From Ceratopteris richardii (taxonomy: Eukaryota; Streptophyta; Polypodiopsida; Polypodiales; Pteridaceae), in contig CM035423.1 of NCBI GenBank assembly GCA_020310875.1, forward strand, positions 138,599,160 to 138,663,159: a stretch of 64,000 nt of DNA, in the 5' to 3' direction. The position numbers and the translations under genes were made by a program. The notes beneath the pieces were generated by a model. That model did not search any database. It was given only the letters and a program-made list of their open reading frames with translations, and was not told the DNA's origin. Of the stretch, positions 1-9,683 are shown piece by piece. Position 1 is the first letter of the stretch. The number at the start of each line of letters is the position of its first letter.

Positions 1-478
1 AGAGAGGATGAAACCTCTGAGGCAATTACATAGAGTATAGTGATCCAAAGGTTGTAGAAGCACATGCAAGACGTTTAAGAGAGGATTCAAATAACAAAAC
101 AACAAAGTAAAGATATTCTACAACAATAAGTGATAAAAAGTGGTCTTGAAGCTTCTTTTGTCATTGTTTTTAATGAACTAGTTCAAGCAATGGGCACCGT
201 TGAAACACAACAGTTCCTAAAGTGAAAACCCCTACCAAAATTTGACCCTTGATGAGTCACACTAATGCCAAGGCCGGAAGAATACATATGCATACCTGTC
301 ATAGCATAATCCTGAAGTCACGAAGCAGCAAGGATTATTGTAGATTCACCAGCCTAGGGTGACACAATCATCATCCATTCACCACCACATCCATCAACCT
401 CCATGCCCACCACCACTATGGACCTTGGTTCTACATCTGAATCCACCCTCCAATCGGTTGTACATCCTGTCTCACCCC
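1..478 (+). repeat. Fragment of repeat X (second copy at 32463-32940)
   Basis: This stretch aligns almost base for base with 32463-32940 in the same orientation, including the shared string TAGTGATCCAAAGGTTGTAG near the start and the CACCACCACATCCAT run near the end. Similarity stops at about position 478, where the minus-strand copia remnant begins. It is therefore a truncated copy of the gypsy-like element X described at 27541-35805. No reading frame of its own is convincing. Confidence 0.85.
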
Positions 479-489
479 CTACACTCTTC

Positions 490-1387
490 TTTCATCCTTG
501 CATCATCTATTGTCTTCAAGGCCAAAATGCTGCAATAATGTGTCAATATATTTCGTTTGACACAAAGCCATTCCACCATCAAATTGCATAAACTGAATGC
601 CCAAATAGTGATGCAAATGCCCCTAATTAGACATCTCAAATGAGGCATGCAAATCAGCCTTAAAATCAACAATATGCTTCTCAATAGGACCAGTGAGCAG
701 CATGTCATCAACATAGACAACAATGATCAGAAGCACATCATTCGCACACTTAACATATAAGGTGCTTTTAGTTGGACTGTTCTCAAAACCATGTGCAATC
801 AAATGTATCTTCTCATACCAAGCACGTGGTGCTTGATTTAAGCCATATAATGCCTTCTTTAACCTGCACACTTGGTTTTCATGCCCTTTCTGCACAAAGC
901 CACGAGGTTGAAAAACATACACTTCTTCATGCAGGTCACCATTCAGAAATGTACTTTTAATATCCAAATGATGTACATTCCAACCATGATGGGCTGCAAG
1001 TGCACAGATGCTCCGAATAGTAGTCAGATGGCATGTAGGTGCAAAGGTCTCATCAAAATCAATGCCTCTTTCCTGTGCGTAACCCTTTGCAACAAGCCTA
1101 GCCTTATACCTGTCAACTATTCCATCAGGCTTACACTTCAGCTTGTAAACCCACTTAGTGCCAATGGCCTTCTTTCCTGGAGGCAAGTCACATAAAGATC
1201 AAGTACCATTCTTCATTATAGCATCATATTCAAATTGCATAGTCGCCATCCAATTTTCTAAATTTTGTGCTTCGTAAAATGAAATAGGCTCATTCTCATC
1301 ACAGAGACGATGCAACCATAGTATAGCAATCTGATGCAAAAGAGGCACTATGAGAGCCTGATCGAGTACGATATGACAGAGGTGCAT
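490..1387 (-). pseudogene. A1 reverse transcriptase region
   Basis: The minus-strand translation contains the copia RT hallmarks: GTKWVYKLK at the start, YKARLVAKGYAQ, the LDIKSTFLNGDLHEEVY segment (catalytic Asp in LDIK), LKKALYGLNQAPRAWYEK, and the active-site YVDD box (VVYVDDMLLTG). It continues past a stop into HYYLGIQF and is cut off near 490. The piece at 1199-1387 is the linker normally found between integrase and RT. The frame differs from the integrase part upstream, so at least one frameshift lies near 1400-1520. This is part of A1 and not a functional gene. Confidence 0.9.
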
Positions 1388-1523
1388 CTAATTTGTTGTC
1401 ATGCAAAGTCTGCACCAGCCATTTTGGCATAGTTTTTGCCTCCCCAATGTCAGCCCTCTCATCAACAAGTGCATCATGTAAATCTGCATTAGAAATGGGA
1501 TGATCTGAATCATCAACTCCATT

Positions 1524-2243
1524 CTATTGAGGTGTATACGGCACTGTACACTGGTGTTCTATCCCACGTTTAGCAAAAAATGCATTTAAATGAGAAGACA
1601 TATATTCCCCCCCTTGATCAAAATGGAGGGTGCCCATATTACATGCTGACAGATTTTCAGCCAAAACCAAAAATTGTTTGAAGCACATGAACACTTCGAA
1701 CTTTGCCTTCAATGGATATACCCATGCATGCCTGAAAAAATCATCGATTAAGGTCACGAAGTAAAGATAATTTCCAAAAGAAGGTGTCTGCATAGGACCT
1801 TAAACATCACTATGTACAAGCTCCAATTTCTGAATAGCCCAAACTGAACCATCTTTTGGAAAGGAAGAGCGCTGCATTTCACCCAAAATACAGCCTTTAC
1901 AAACATGTTTTCCGGGTGCCTCAAGTTTGGGCAAAGAGGACACCATTTTAGATTTTTGCAAGCATAGCAAACTAGAAAAATTCAGATGACCAAAGCGTGC
2001 ATGCCAAAGCTTTGCATCTAACATAGCCTGAGAATCATGTACTACAAATGCCAAATCATTTACAGATCTTTCATAGTCAATGAGCTTATACAACCCACAA
2101 CATAAAAGGTCAGAAGCAATAATCACATCACCATTTGATAGATCATGAACTGTACATCTATCATCAGCAAATTTCACAACCAAGCCAATCTTGGCTAATG
2201 CAGAAAGTGATAACAAATTTTTCTTGATCCCTGGCACAAACAA
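1524..2243 (-). pseudogene. A1 GAG-pre-integrase and integrase region
   Basis: Around 2000-1870 the minus strand reads WHARFGHLNF and CKGCILGEM, which is the integrase HHCC zinc domain of copia elements. It is followed after a stop at about 1800 by VTLIDDFFRHAWVYPLK (first catalytic Asp) and FDQGGEYMS, where the second catalytic Asp is preserved. The section then runs to a stop near 1524, before the third catalytic residue can be recognised. The frame is the same as the gag/protease part, so the decay here is by point stops. Confidence 0.88.
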
Positions 2244-2249
2244 AGCATC

Positions 2250-3150
2250 TCACAAAGTGAAAGAACTACCATCAGCAGTAGTCAAAATGATCTTACCAAC
2301 TCCCATAACAGGATAAGAGGAGTTTTTGGCACATGTAACAGAATTCCCTATAGGGGTAGGCTCGAGTGAAGAGAAGAAACTCCGCTGCGAGGTAATATGT
2401 TTGGTTGCCCCACTATCAAAGTACCAAACATCTGAGTCTACTGCAGACATGCATTGCTCATGAGAAGATGGATCAAAACTGCACGTCCATTCTTCTTTCT
2501 GCACAAGATTAGCAGACTTTGTTTTTGGTGTAGAGGCTTCTGCGACAATCATTCCAGTCTCTTTCTTCTTTGCCTCTTTCGCAGCCAGTTTTGGACAGTT
2601 CTTTATGATATGATAATTTTCTTTACAGTACTTGCGAAACAATTTATGATTTTCTGATTTCTTTTCATCTTTGTCTTCCCCCTTCAAATATGTAGAATTA
2701 GCAGATTTCTGCTTACTACTTGAAGAGCTTCATTTTGCTTTGCCCTTCTAACTAGCCAAGAAAGCTTGATCTGCAACACACATAATGGACCTGTTCTGTC
2801 TGGACTAATCTTCTTGCAACAGAATAGAGACTAACTCCTCAAATGACAAGGCATTTGGATTGCCTTTCATCATCAACCAAAGAGTAGAAGTAAAACTCTG
2901 ATATGAATCAAGAAGACCATTCAGAACAGTCTGCACAAGTGAGCTACCTGGTATAACCTCATCAATAGAAATCAACCCTTCCTTCAGATTTTTTATCTTT
3001 GTTAGAAAATTGTCCATAGAATCACCTTCATTCATGTGCTCACTCTCCAACTGTTTTCAGAGGTAAGCAACACGAGCCTCATTCCTAGCTTGGTACAATG
3101 TGGTAAGTGTATCCCAAGCATCCTTAGTTTTTCTGCTTTGGGTGATCTTT
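2250..3150 (-). pseudogene. A1 gag 3' half and protease
   Basis: The minus-strand frame begins inside gag with KDAWDTLTTLYQARNEA, contains LVQTVLNGLLDSYQSF and MMKGNPNALSFEELVS (UBN2/copia gag), a damaged CCHC knuckle in which the first Cys is replaced (RKYCKENYHIIKNC; the A2 copy has CKYCKENDH), and the aspartic protease motif WYFDSGATKHITS. Stops interrupt gag near 3050 and 2690-2800. Compared with A2 at 62469-63700, the first roughly 120 gag codons are absent because the adjacent four-gene block begins there. Confidence 0.9.
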
Positions 3151-3153
3151 TAA

Positions 3154-3188
3154 CATTAGGGCAAAAAACGGCCGAAAAGGGGCCGTTT
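3154..3188 (+). repeat. Left terminal inverted repeat candidate
   Basis: It begins CATTAGGGCAAAAAACGGCC and matches the reverse complement of 27001-27036, which begins CATTAGGGGTGAAAAATGGC. Roughly 28 of 36 aligned positions agree by eye, with one small indel. It starts within a few bases of where copia A1 homology stops. Confidence 0.45.
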
Positions 3189-3224
3189 GCTAATGAGAGA
3201 TTAAGGAAATTGACAAATAGAGCC

Positions 3225-3599
3225 TTTCCACGTGTACAAGAATATAACATTGCTGTCTATTTTAACCGTATGAAGAAATTCTTTTTTTTAATACAATATT
3301 CTCTAAAAGTGCCGCTAAAGTGATGAAGAGTCTCGTATTCAGTGTACAATTTTTTGCTTTGATGCAAAAAAAGATATTTTGGCACACTACACAAAGCATA
3401 TTCTCAAATTTCCAAGAAGGAATTAATTTTTGAAGATACGAAATATTTTTCCGTTCACCAAATTTCATGATCATTCAGCGACAGGGTTTACATCAAATCA
3501 AAAGTTTCCACGTGTATAAAGCCTTTTTCTCTATAAATACTACCAAAATTTGTGAACGTCAGTTTCTCACTTTGAACATTCTTCTTCTTCTAAGTTCAA
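3225..3599 (+). promoter_or_regulatory. Promoter and 5' UTR of gene 1 with two G-box motifs
   Basis: TATAAATA at 3532-3539 is followed after about 60 bases by an ATG at 3600 within ATTCTTCTTCTTCTAAG-type 5' UTR sequence, typical of a plant gene. The string TTTCCACGTG, containing the palindromic G-box CACGTG, occurs at 3225-3234 and again at 3505-3514 just upstream of the TATA box. The same ten bases recur in the presumed shared promoter of genes 2 and 3 at 8298-8307. Confidence 0.6.
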
Positions 3600-4530
3600 A
3601 TGGCTTCTTCTTCTCGTCGTCCTTCCAATCGTGTAACCTCATGTGAGGTTTACAACAGAAGAGAGGATTCTTTGTGGAAACCTCTTTCTGTGAAAGTAAA
3701 TGAATGGGTAACTATGCTTCCTAGCTGTAGAGGTGCCCATAAAGTCAAGCGTGCCAAAAGAGACAACACAAGAAACCACTGGAAGGGACGTATTCTCAGT
3801 TTCAAATTGAAGAGATGCGGTTGTTTTGCACAAGTACAACATGTGTACACCGCTAAGGATCTTGTTCAAGAAAATCATCTACAATTCCCTTCGTACTGTA
3901 AGTGAACTTTTACAATGCTCTTCTATCATTCCGGTTGTTTTTGTATAACAAAACATATGTTTTTGTACTGCAAATATCTTTCCTTCCAATATTGTGGAAT
4001 GGCAACTTGTTGAATGTTTAACAGGAACATTCAAGGTTCTTCATAAGGAATATGCAGAACTCATGTATGCAGACAAATCTGTTCAATTTTTCAATAGCAT
4101 AGAGTTATTTGTCCATTATGCAGATTATCAAGTGCCATCAGGGAGGAGTTCTTATGGAAATCTTGTACATGTACCTGGTCCTTGCATCTCTTCATTAGAT
4201 TGGGATGCTCCTGATCATTCAACAGTTTCAAGTTTTCTATGCAAAATGAAATTTGACATCCAAAAGGCAATGTCAACAGGCCGAATTTTGAGAAGGATAA
4301 AGATTCAATGGTTTTTGCCTATCCATGTCTCTATAGCATGCTTTAAAAACATGTTATTATAGAAAACAAAAACAATGTGGTTGAATAGGAGAGTCTCTAT
4401 TTCAGAGATTGATGATGTTTTAGGGAGGGAATGGGATAGCAAAGAAGTTCAAAGGCTAGGTGACATTATTTTATGTAAAGTTAGTCCCAATTCTCTTTCA
4501 ATCTCATATCAGATATGTCGACAATCTCTG
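3600..4530 (+). pseudogene. Gene 1: unknown protein, first exon plus decayed second exon
   Basis: Exon 1 starts at the ATG at 3600 (MASSSRRPSNRV), is basic and Cys-containing (KLKRCGCFAQ near residues 70-80), and ends at a consensus donor GTAAGT at 3898. Two acceptors are possible: TTTAACAG before 4025, which would create a TGA at the junction, or TATGCAG before 4073, which joins in frame. Exon 2 then reads QFFNSIELFVHYADYQVPSG and DWDAPDHSTVSSFL, and continues in the same frame past a TAG at 4360 through ISEIDDVLGREWDSKEVQRL to another stop near 4537. I do not recognise the family. Codon-like composition over about 500 bases on either side of the intron supports a real former gene. More decayed coding-like sequence may lie at 4600-4840. 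Confidence 0.5.
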
Positions 4531-4539
4531 GTTTAGGAT

Positions 4540-5464
4540 ATGACTATAGAAGGTGGAAAAAAAAGCTTGGACTTTGGATAGCCTTGGACTAAGAGGAGAG
4601 ATGTCTAGAATTTCAGTTAGAAGTAATGATTCATCCAGATTTTCACTCAAGGAAAATACTTTTCACTGCAAATTGGAATCTCAAAAATATATGGGAGCTC
4701 CTAGAATACCTTGATGAGGTATCATCGCAGTTTATATTCTCAATTGATGATGTAATAGTTAACATTAGATCAGAGAAATCATTATCTTGCGTAACTTGCC
4801 TGCCACCAAGGGTGATTAAGTTCCAAACCTTAAGATTGTAACAAGTTAACCCTTGACATTCTAACATAATGTATCTCCCTCTTATAGAAGCTTCTATTGA
4901 TACTTCCATTGAATTTTATTTGCAGGATGGTGACAAAGAATGTGTGTTAAATTATGTATTTTAAATATCTATATTCATATTTGCATTTTTTTATTTAATT
5001 TCAAGATTTTGATGAGGTTCTTATTGTAGAATGATAAGAATATAAACCAAGACATTCTTAAATATTTTTTAGGTCCTTTATTTCATACTTCCATTGATAT
5101 TCATTTGCAGGAGTGAATTGATGACTTCAATTATTCCCCTTCATCTAAACTCATATTGGCATTTTTTTGGTTTAATCTTAACATTCTGATGACGTTCCAA
5201 CTAAGAAATAATTATACAGGAACTTGGATAAGTAAATTCTACATGAACAAGAGATCTAGAATTCAATATCTAGTTTCAATTAAATTATTTGAGTCTATCA
5301 AAGGTGCACATTAGTTTCAATTAAATTATTTGATGCTATCCATCTTTTCTGTCCTCAAGTTATGCAAGAGAAAGTATCATGGTGCACATAACAAGTAACA
5401 TTAGAGAGGGTGGAGAACCTGAGCATGAATTAAGTCACAAACTTGAGGAGACGAGATTAGAGAA
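4540..5464. other. AT-rich stretch, probably intron and decayed exon sequence of gene 1
   Basis: Only short fragments look coding: a hydrophilic frame at 4626-4841 on the plus strand, and several TTTGCAG acceptor-like sites at about 4919-4925 and 5104-5110. A short direct repeat, TAGTTTCAATTAAATTATTT, occurs at about 5270 and 5311. Nothing else can be supported. Confidence 0.3.
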
Positions 5465-5532
5465 GACGACCGACTCAAGCGACTAGCACAATCTGAACTT
5501 GTTGGATCGCCCTTATCGCTTAGATTGGTCAT
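5465..5532. repeat. Palindromic element copy A (diverged)
   Basis: The left arm GACGACCGACTCAAGCGA pairs imperfectly with the right arm TCGCTTAGATTGGTCAT, with the CCTTATCGCTT core of the family on the right side. It is the most diverged long copy of the repeat best seen at 9989-10057. Confidence 0.55.
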
Positions 5533-5665
5533 ATTAGCAAACTACTGAGAGATACTTCAAAAAGTGACTTTGCATAAAGGTTTGACTCATGACTATAAAA
5601 ACAACTTGCAACAGCTCATCTCATGCAAGGTTGTTTAAAGGGGATGCTATGTTTAAATGGATAAT

Positions 5666-5725
5666 ACAACCGATGCAAGTGATAGGGGCAATCCAAAATT
5701 CTCTGATTCCTTGTATCGGTCGTGT
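5666..5725. repeat. Palindromic element copy B
   Basis: The left arm ACAACCGATGCAAGTGATA and right arm CCTTGTATCGGTCGTGT are inverted copies of each other with a roughly 25-base middle. It belongs to the same family as the copies at 7917, 8506, 9766, 9989, 10208, 10353 and 10528. Confidence 0.7.
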
Positions 5726-5833
5726 CCTCTTTCTTCTTTACTTTCTTCTCTATCTTCTTCAATTTAAACTTTCCAACAAGAATGAAGTAAGAAACCCACA
5801 ATGCAATCATATTTGTGACACGACCAAATTTAA

Positions 5834-6022
5834 TTGGACCATGCAATGAACTTTTGTTTAACTCTCAAGAGGTTCAATAGAGCTGTATATTTCTCAAGGC
5901 ATATAAATATTGTTAAGGCAAATAAATATGGTTACAATGACCATCTTCCAGATGAAGATTGGCATAAGTACATACAATTTGTACATAAACAAATCTTCCA
6001 ACCTATGTTAGTTTTACAATAG
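5834..6022 (+). pseudogene. Possible last exon of gene 1
   Basis: A short plus-strand frame reads FNRAVYFSRHINIVKANKYG and DEDWHKYIQFVHKQIF before a TAG. It is hydrophilic and coding-like and ends 26 bases before the stop codon of the convergent gene 2, which would make genes 1 and 2 tail to tail. There is no family match and no clear acceptor, so it could be chance. Confidence 0.3.
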
Positions 6023-6048
6023 ATTTCAATCTTAGACTCAGAAATGAT

Positions 6049-7398
6049 TCAACCCTTTCTATCCTTTTTGGAGCCCTCTTTTCTCTGATGCTTGTGGCCC
6101 TTTTTGGAGCTTCCACCTTGACTCATTTTCTTGGTCCCATGCTTCAATGGTGAGTGAAGAGGATGCCCTTTCTTTTTTTCTTCAGACTTCTTTTTATCAA
6201 GTGGAGGGGGTGGAGGTGAGTCTGGATCATTGGGGCAGATTGCATGTTTCATAATGCCATTTATTGCTCTCTCTCTGATCAAGATGATCCATGCATCTGG
6301 ATAATCTGATAAATTTAATTCAGGACTGTAAAACCTTCTTTCCAAGAATCTTACAGCATTTGCAATCACTCTCTAGCCACATGATGTTGCGTCTTTCTGC
6401 AATGGCACATGAATTTGTATGTATCCAAATTGCTTTTGTTCATTCAATTTAGCGATTCCAAGAAAATTCTGATCAATATGCATCTTGAGAAGCTTTGCAG
6501 CATTGCATTGTAAAGTGAAAATCAGAATGGATGGCATGGCTCTTAAATAGAGAACAAAATGTATAGAAACTTACACTTTGCAATTCCCATGTTGTGACTT
6601 AAGAGAATTGAGGAAAAGAGCTTGATATGCGTTGAAGTCAACAATAATAAGACTCCAATGCCCCCTGTCAATGAGTTGCATGTAAATATACTTTTTTTAA
6701 TGTACAAATATCTTTCCAAAATGAAGATGAATACTTACTTTTCAATATATGGGTAGCTAACACATTCTACCTCTTTTGTAAAATTCTATAGAAAGGACTT
6801 GGCATCTCCATCTTTATGCAAAAAACACGGTGTCACCAGAGGATCTATGATAAATACTTTTCTTTGAACCGCTTCCTCACATTGTTGAAGAAGAACCCTA
6901 CAAATCAAGAAATAAAAATTCAGTTAAGGAACTAGAAAATTAAGCAATACAAGAGCACTTTATGGCCTCTAGATAATACCTGAGTGAAATATTGACCACA
7001 CTATCTGATATTTCAACATGAAACTCCCTCAACATTTTGTTGTCTTCAGGTCTAATGTCAAGGAACCATTCATTCTGCCATGCCATTGCAACATTAACTA
7101 TTATTTGCCCATCTCCTTTCTTAAGGAGCTCTTTATTTGCTTTCTATAACTTTTGAATCTAGTTTAAGATGACATTTTCCTCTGTAAATAATCCCTGCTT
7201 TTTCCTCTCCTCCTCACTATTTGCTGCAGTTCTAGTTTCATGATCATGAGTGACCTGAGGGTTGATCTCTTCAATGACAACTATTGTTTTGGGTGCTCGG
7301 GCTGGAGGTATATTTAAAATATCGAAGAATTTTTTATCATGGTGATCAATAGGAACTAGAGATTTATCAAATTTATATCTTATTTGATACAATAACAT
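6049..7398 (-). pseudogene. Gene 2, 3' part: Ulp1-like (C48) cysteine peptidase with introns
   Basis: Minus-strand exons join in phase: 7398-6980 (donor AG/GTATTA; contains VNVAMAWQNEWFLDIRPEDN), 6897 to about 6735 (acceptor TTGTAG, donor AAAA/GTAAGT; QCEEAVQRKVFIIDPLVTP), about 6666-6580 (acceptor GACAG, donor GTAAGT; GHWSLIIVDFNAYQALFLNS), and a last exon ending at 6049 (VPLQKDATSCG, then RVIANAVRFLERR). The HW, FLNSL and SCG blocks match the His, Asp and Cys blocks of Ulp1/SENP catalytic domains, which cleave SUMO from proteins in the nucleus. The acidic catalytic position appears as Asn (NSL for DSL). The C-terminal 45 residues are Lys-rich, like a nuclear targeting tail. Stops: two TAG near 7160-7140, one TAG near 6790, and one TAG directly after SCG at about 6375. 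It is a pseudogene with well-preserved exon structure. Confidence 0.72.
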
Positions 7399-7819
7399 AA
7401 TCCTTTGCCATTAGTGTTACCCTGTGAGAATGAGCAGCACATAAATAGGCATCATTCATAAAGTCAATAGCAAAGTCCTCTGCAGCTTCTTGCAGGCATA
7501 GCAATGCTTGAGTTTGCCACCTCACATTGATAAAGGATGAGGTCTTCATCAAAGAACAGAGGTTGGCTGTGATCCGCTTGACAACTCTCATAAATGGAAG
7601 TCCAGGGATCAACAGTCCTATAGACTTTTGAGTTCTAATTTCCCTCAAGGATTTTACATGGTAATTGACCCTTGTCTTCGAAGGCTTCTCTGATACATTG
7701 CCTTGACCCTTCTAGGGATTTTGCTCCTGGACATTTTACTCCTGGGCATTTTGTTCCTGGGCATTTTGGTCCTGACCCTCAAGGTACAACTTCCTTGCTG
7801 TATTTTTGGTCCTAGCCAT
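7373..7819 (-). pseudogene. Gene 2, 5' part: CENH3-like histone H3
   Basis: From the ATG at 7819 the minus strand reads MARTKNTARK (canonical H3 begins MARTKQTARK), then a degenerate tail of repeated 18-base units (QNAQEQ) carrying TAA and TAG stops, then in the same frame SLREIRTQKSIGLLI, LPFMRVVKRI, a loop of about 16 residues, VRWQTQALLCLQEAAED and LCAAHSHRVTLMAKD, with a TAA at 7373. This is the whole histone fold: alpha-N, alpha 1, loop 1, alpha 2, alpha 3. Features of centromeric H3 rather than canonical H3 are the Trp in RW, EAAED, the expanded loop 1 (about 8 residues longer than H3) and the divergent tail. The total is 148 codons with only two stops, both in the tail repeat. TTTTGTGCAG just upstream of the ATG looks like a splice acceptor, so a 5' UTR intron is possible. 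The next frame downstream is the Ulp1-like part. Confidence 0.8.
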
Positions 7820-7916
7820 ATTCTGCACAAAATGAGAGTCTTTAGGCAAGGAAGTGGAAAGGAAAGGCAACTTACTCTCAAAAACTTTGATCAAGGACTC
7901 TTTCCACTGTTAGAGA

Positions 7917-7986
7917 CACGACCGATCCAAGTGATAAGAGTCATCCGAAAATGCCCGGATGTCCTTAATCGCTTGCATCACTCGTG
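7917..7986. repeat. Palindromic element copy C, upstream of gene 2
   Basis: CACGACCGATCCAAGTGATA on the left pairs with TTAATCGCTTGCATCACTCG on the right. The centre also pairs (CATCCG with CGGATG). It lies about 100 bases upstream of the histone start codon, in its presumed 5' leader or intron. Confidence 0.72.
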
Positions 7987-8219
7987 CTTCTAATCGTGAA
8001 GAAATATCAGTGAATACCATTTCCCTTGGAATGGATTATAGCTAATTCTTAACCAAATAAAACGTTACTTCAAAGCTTTGATCAAGGATGCCATTTAAGA
8101 AGCACGATTGATCCAAGGGGAAGCAGCTAAAAAACTTGTTGGCGATGGAACCTCGATGCCTGGAAAGTGTTGAGAAAAAAAATGAGAGAAATGAATAGGG
8201 AAGCTTAAATAGGTCTCAA

Positions 8220-8420
8220 AACTGAGTTGACCATTGGTGCCATGTGGCATGCCATGATTGTTCCACATCGTATAGTTGTTGTGAATTCCAACGTTCTTTT
8301 CCACGTGGCATGATTTGATTGGGCCACTCATCTATTTGTTGGGATTCCCAATGTACCTTTGCCACATGGCACTCATTGATTGGTCCATGTCATTTGATCA
8401 TTACTTCCTCCCTCTTCGCC
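8220..8420. promoter_or_regulatory. Presumed bidirectional promoter between genes 2 and 3
   Basis: Genes 2 and 3 diverge from this interval. It holds three imperfect repeats of a CCA-CRTGGCA core followed by GATTG: near 8238 (CCATGTGGCATGCCATGATT), near 8300 (CCACGTGGCATGATTTGATT) and near 8351 (CCACATGGCACTCATTGATT). The middle one carries TTTCCACGTG, also found twice in front of gene 1. CTATAGATA at about 8420 could act as a weak TATA for gene 3. Function is inferred only from position and motif repetition. Confidence 0.4.
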
Positions 8421-8505
8421 TATAGATAGCAACTCCCTTCACCAATTCAAATTTTGAACCTTCATAGAATTTGTCTCATTTCCGTGCGTATTTTTCTTTC
8501 ATCCT

Positions 8506-8580
8506 CGACATGACCAATACAAGCGATTTTTCCCGTTTGACCCACGTTGACTAGCTTAAGTTGCTTGCATCGGTTGTGTT
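8506..8580. repeat. Palindromic element copy D, upstream of gene 3
   Basis: CGACATGACCAATACAAGCG on the left pairs with TTGCTTGCATCGGTTGTGTT on the right, with a diverged middle of about 35 bases. It ends 35 bases before the ATG of gene 3 at 8615. Confidence 0.65.
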
Positions 8581-8614
8581 CTCCTCTAGGACATACAAGA
8601 GAGGCTGCAGCTAA

Positions 8615-9683
8615 GATGGAGGGAATGAATAAGATCCTTAATGTCTCTCCATCAGAGAAACTACTTGATTTCATGGTTCAAGAGGGTTTAACTGTAGATT
8701 ACTTTCTTGATGCAATGACAATATTCAACCCCAAAATTGATTTTGAAAAACTCCTAGAGAAATAAAAAAGTTTTATTAAGGATGAGTGAGAGAACTTCTT
8801 GGGGTTGATCAATGGAAAGATTCTTTCTATTTATCAGAAAACCTATGTCCATCCTCACATCTTTGGGAAGGATCCAATAGATAGGGCAAAAATCACAAGA
8901 AAATGCAAAAGGATATCCCCTTTGCCAGGGAAGCTAGATTTATGCCCAGACCATGAAAAGGACTGCTGCTTGCTCCCTTTAAACATTGCTTTCTTGATAT
9001 GGCTTGATCACATCTCAGTTGAAAAGGAGGAAAGTGTTCATGTTGAAGACAAGCCTTTCTTAGAGTTGACACTTGAGGGAAGTTCAAAAACTATGAAAGG
9101 TGTCATGGAGATTGTTGAGGAGATCAATCTCCAAGCAGAAGAAGAGCAAGTCAAAGGTTTTGATGTGGCCACCTTTAAAGCAGAGACTGCAATAAGGGAG
9201 CCAGCTGAAGAAGTTCAAGTGTCTGAGAAGTCCCTACTTCTCCCAAATCTACCATTTTACTTTATCTCTAAAAAGGAGTTTATCCCTCTATTTTACACTC
9301 AGAAAGTTTTCAACCTTAGGGAGGACTACTGCCTTGCAGCTATAGCTGATTCAGAAGAAGTTGCAAGGAGATTCATCATTGAGAAAGGAGAAAGAAAAGA
9401 AGAATTTTTGCGTCTTGATTTGGATTTGTCAAATGAAGAATTCAAAGATTCATCACAAGCTCTTTCAAAATTCTTTGAGAAAGCTATCTCAGAGAACAAA
9501 ACACTTGCTGTTGAAGAGTTTGATGAGCATCAAAAGCAACTTGGAATATACTCGTTTGGGCACGGCTATTCATTCTTGGATGTTGCTGAGGACAAAGGAA
9601 CAATATGTATTGACTCAAAAGAGCTCATTGAGAAGGAAGATGAGGTCAAGCTATGTTTTTTAATATATTCTCATGAATTTTAG
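8615..9683 (+). pseudogene. Gene 3, 5' part: unknown acidic protein
   Basis: From the ATG at 8615 (MEGMNKILNV) one frame runs to 9683 with only two stops, TAA at 8763 and TGA at 8787; otherwise about 350 codons are open. Visible features: a Leu/Phe-rich helical start (EKLLDFMVQEGLTVDYFLDA), then a Cys/His stretch (LDLCPDHEKDCCLLPLN), then a long Glu/Lys-rich region. The original exon probably ended at 9650 (GAGGTCAAG): two later tandem copies of this junction keep the donor GTATGT, while here the G is changed to C (CTATGT), so the frame runs into former intron. I cannot name a family. It is divergent from gene 2 and upstream of the hairpin array. Confidence 0.5.

Larger units (their letters stand above)
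490..3150 (-). mobile_element. Ty1/copia remnant A1, truncated at both ends
   Basis: Reading on the minus strand gives the copia order gag, zinc knuckle, protease, integrase, reverse transcriptase. The family is the same as the element starting at 61883 on the plus strand (A2). Homology to A2 stops at about 3150, inside gag, so the LTR, leader and gag start are missing. At the other end the element stops inside the RT region at about 490, so RNase H and the 3' LTR are missing. In-frame stops and a frameshift between integrase and RT show it is dead. Confidence 0.9.

Noticed and set aside
3144..3156. TTAA-type target duplication at the left end of the block
   Set aside because: TTTTAACATTAGGG is present at the left end, but no matching TTAA follows the right end at 27036, so a piggyBac-like assignment is not supported.
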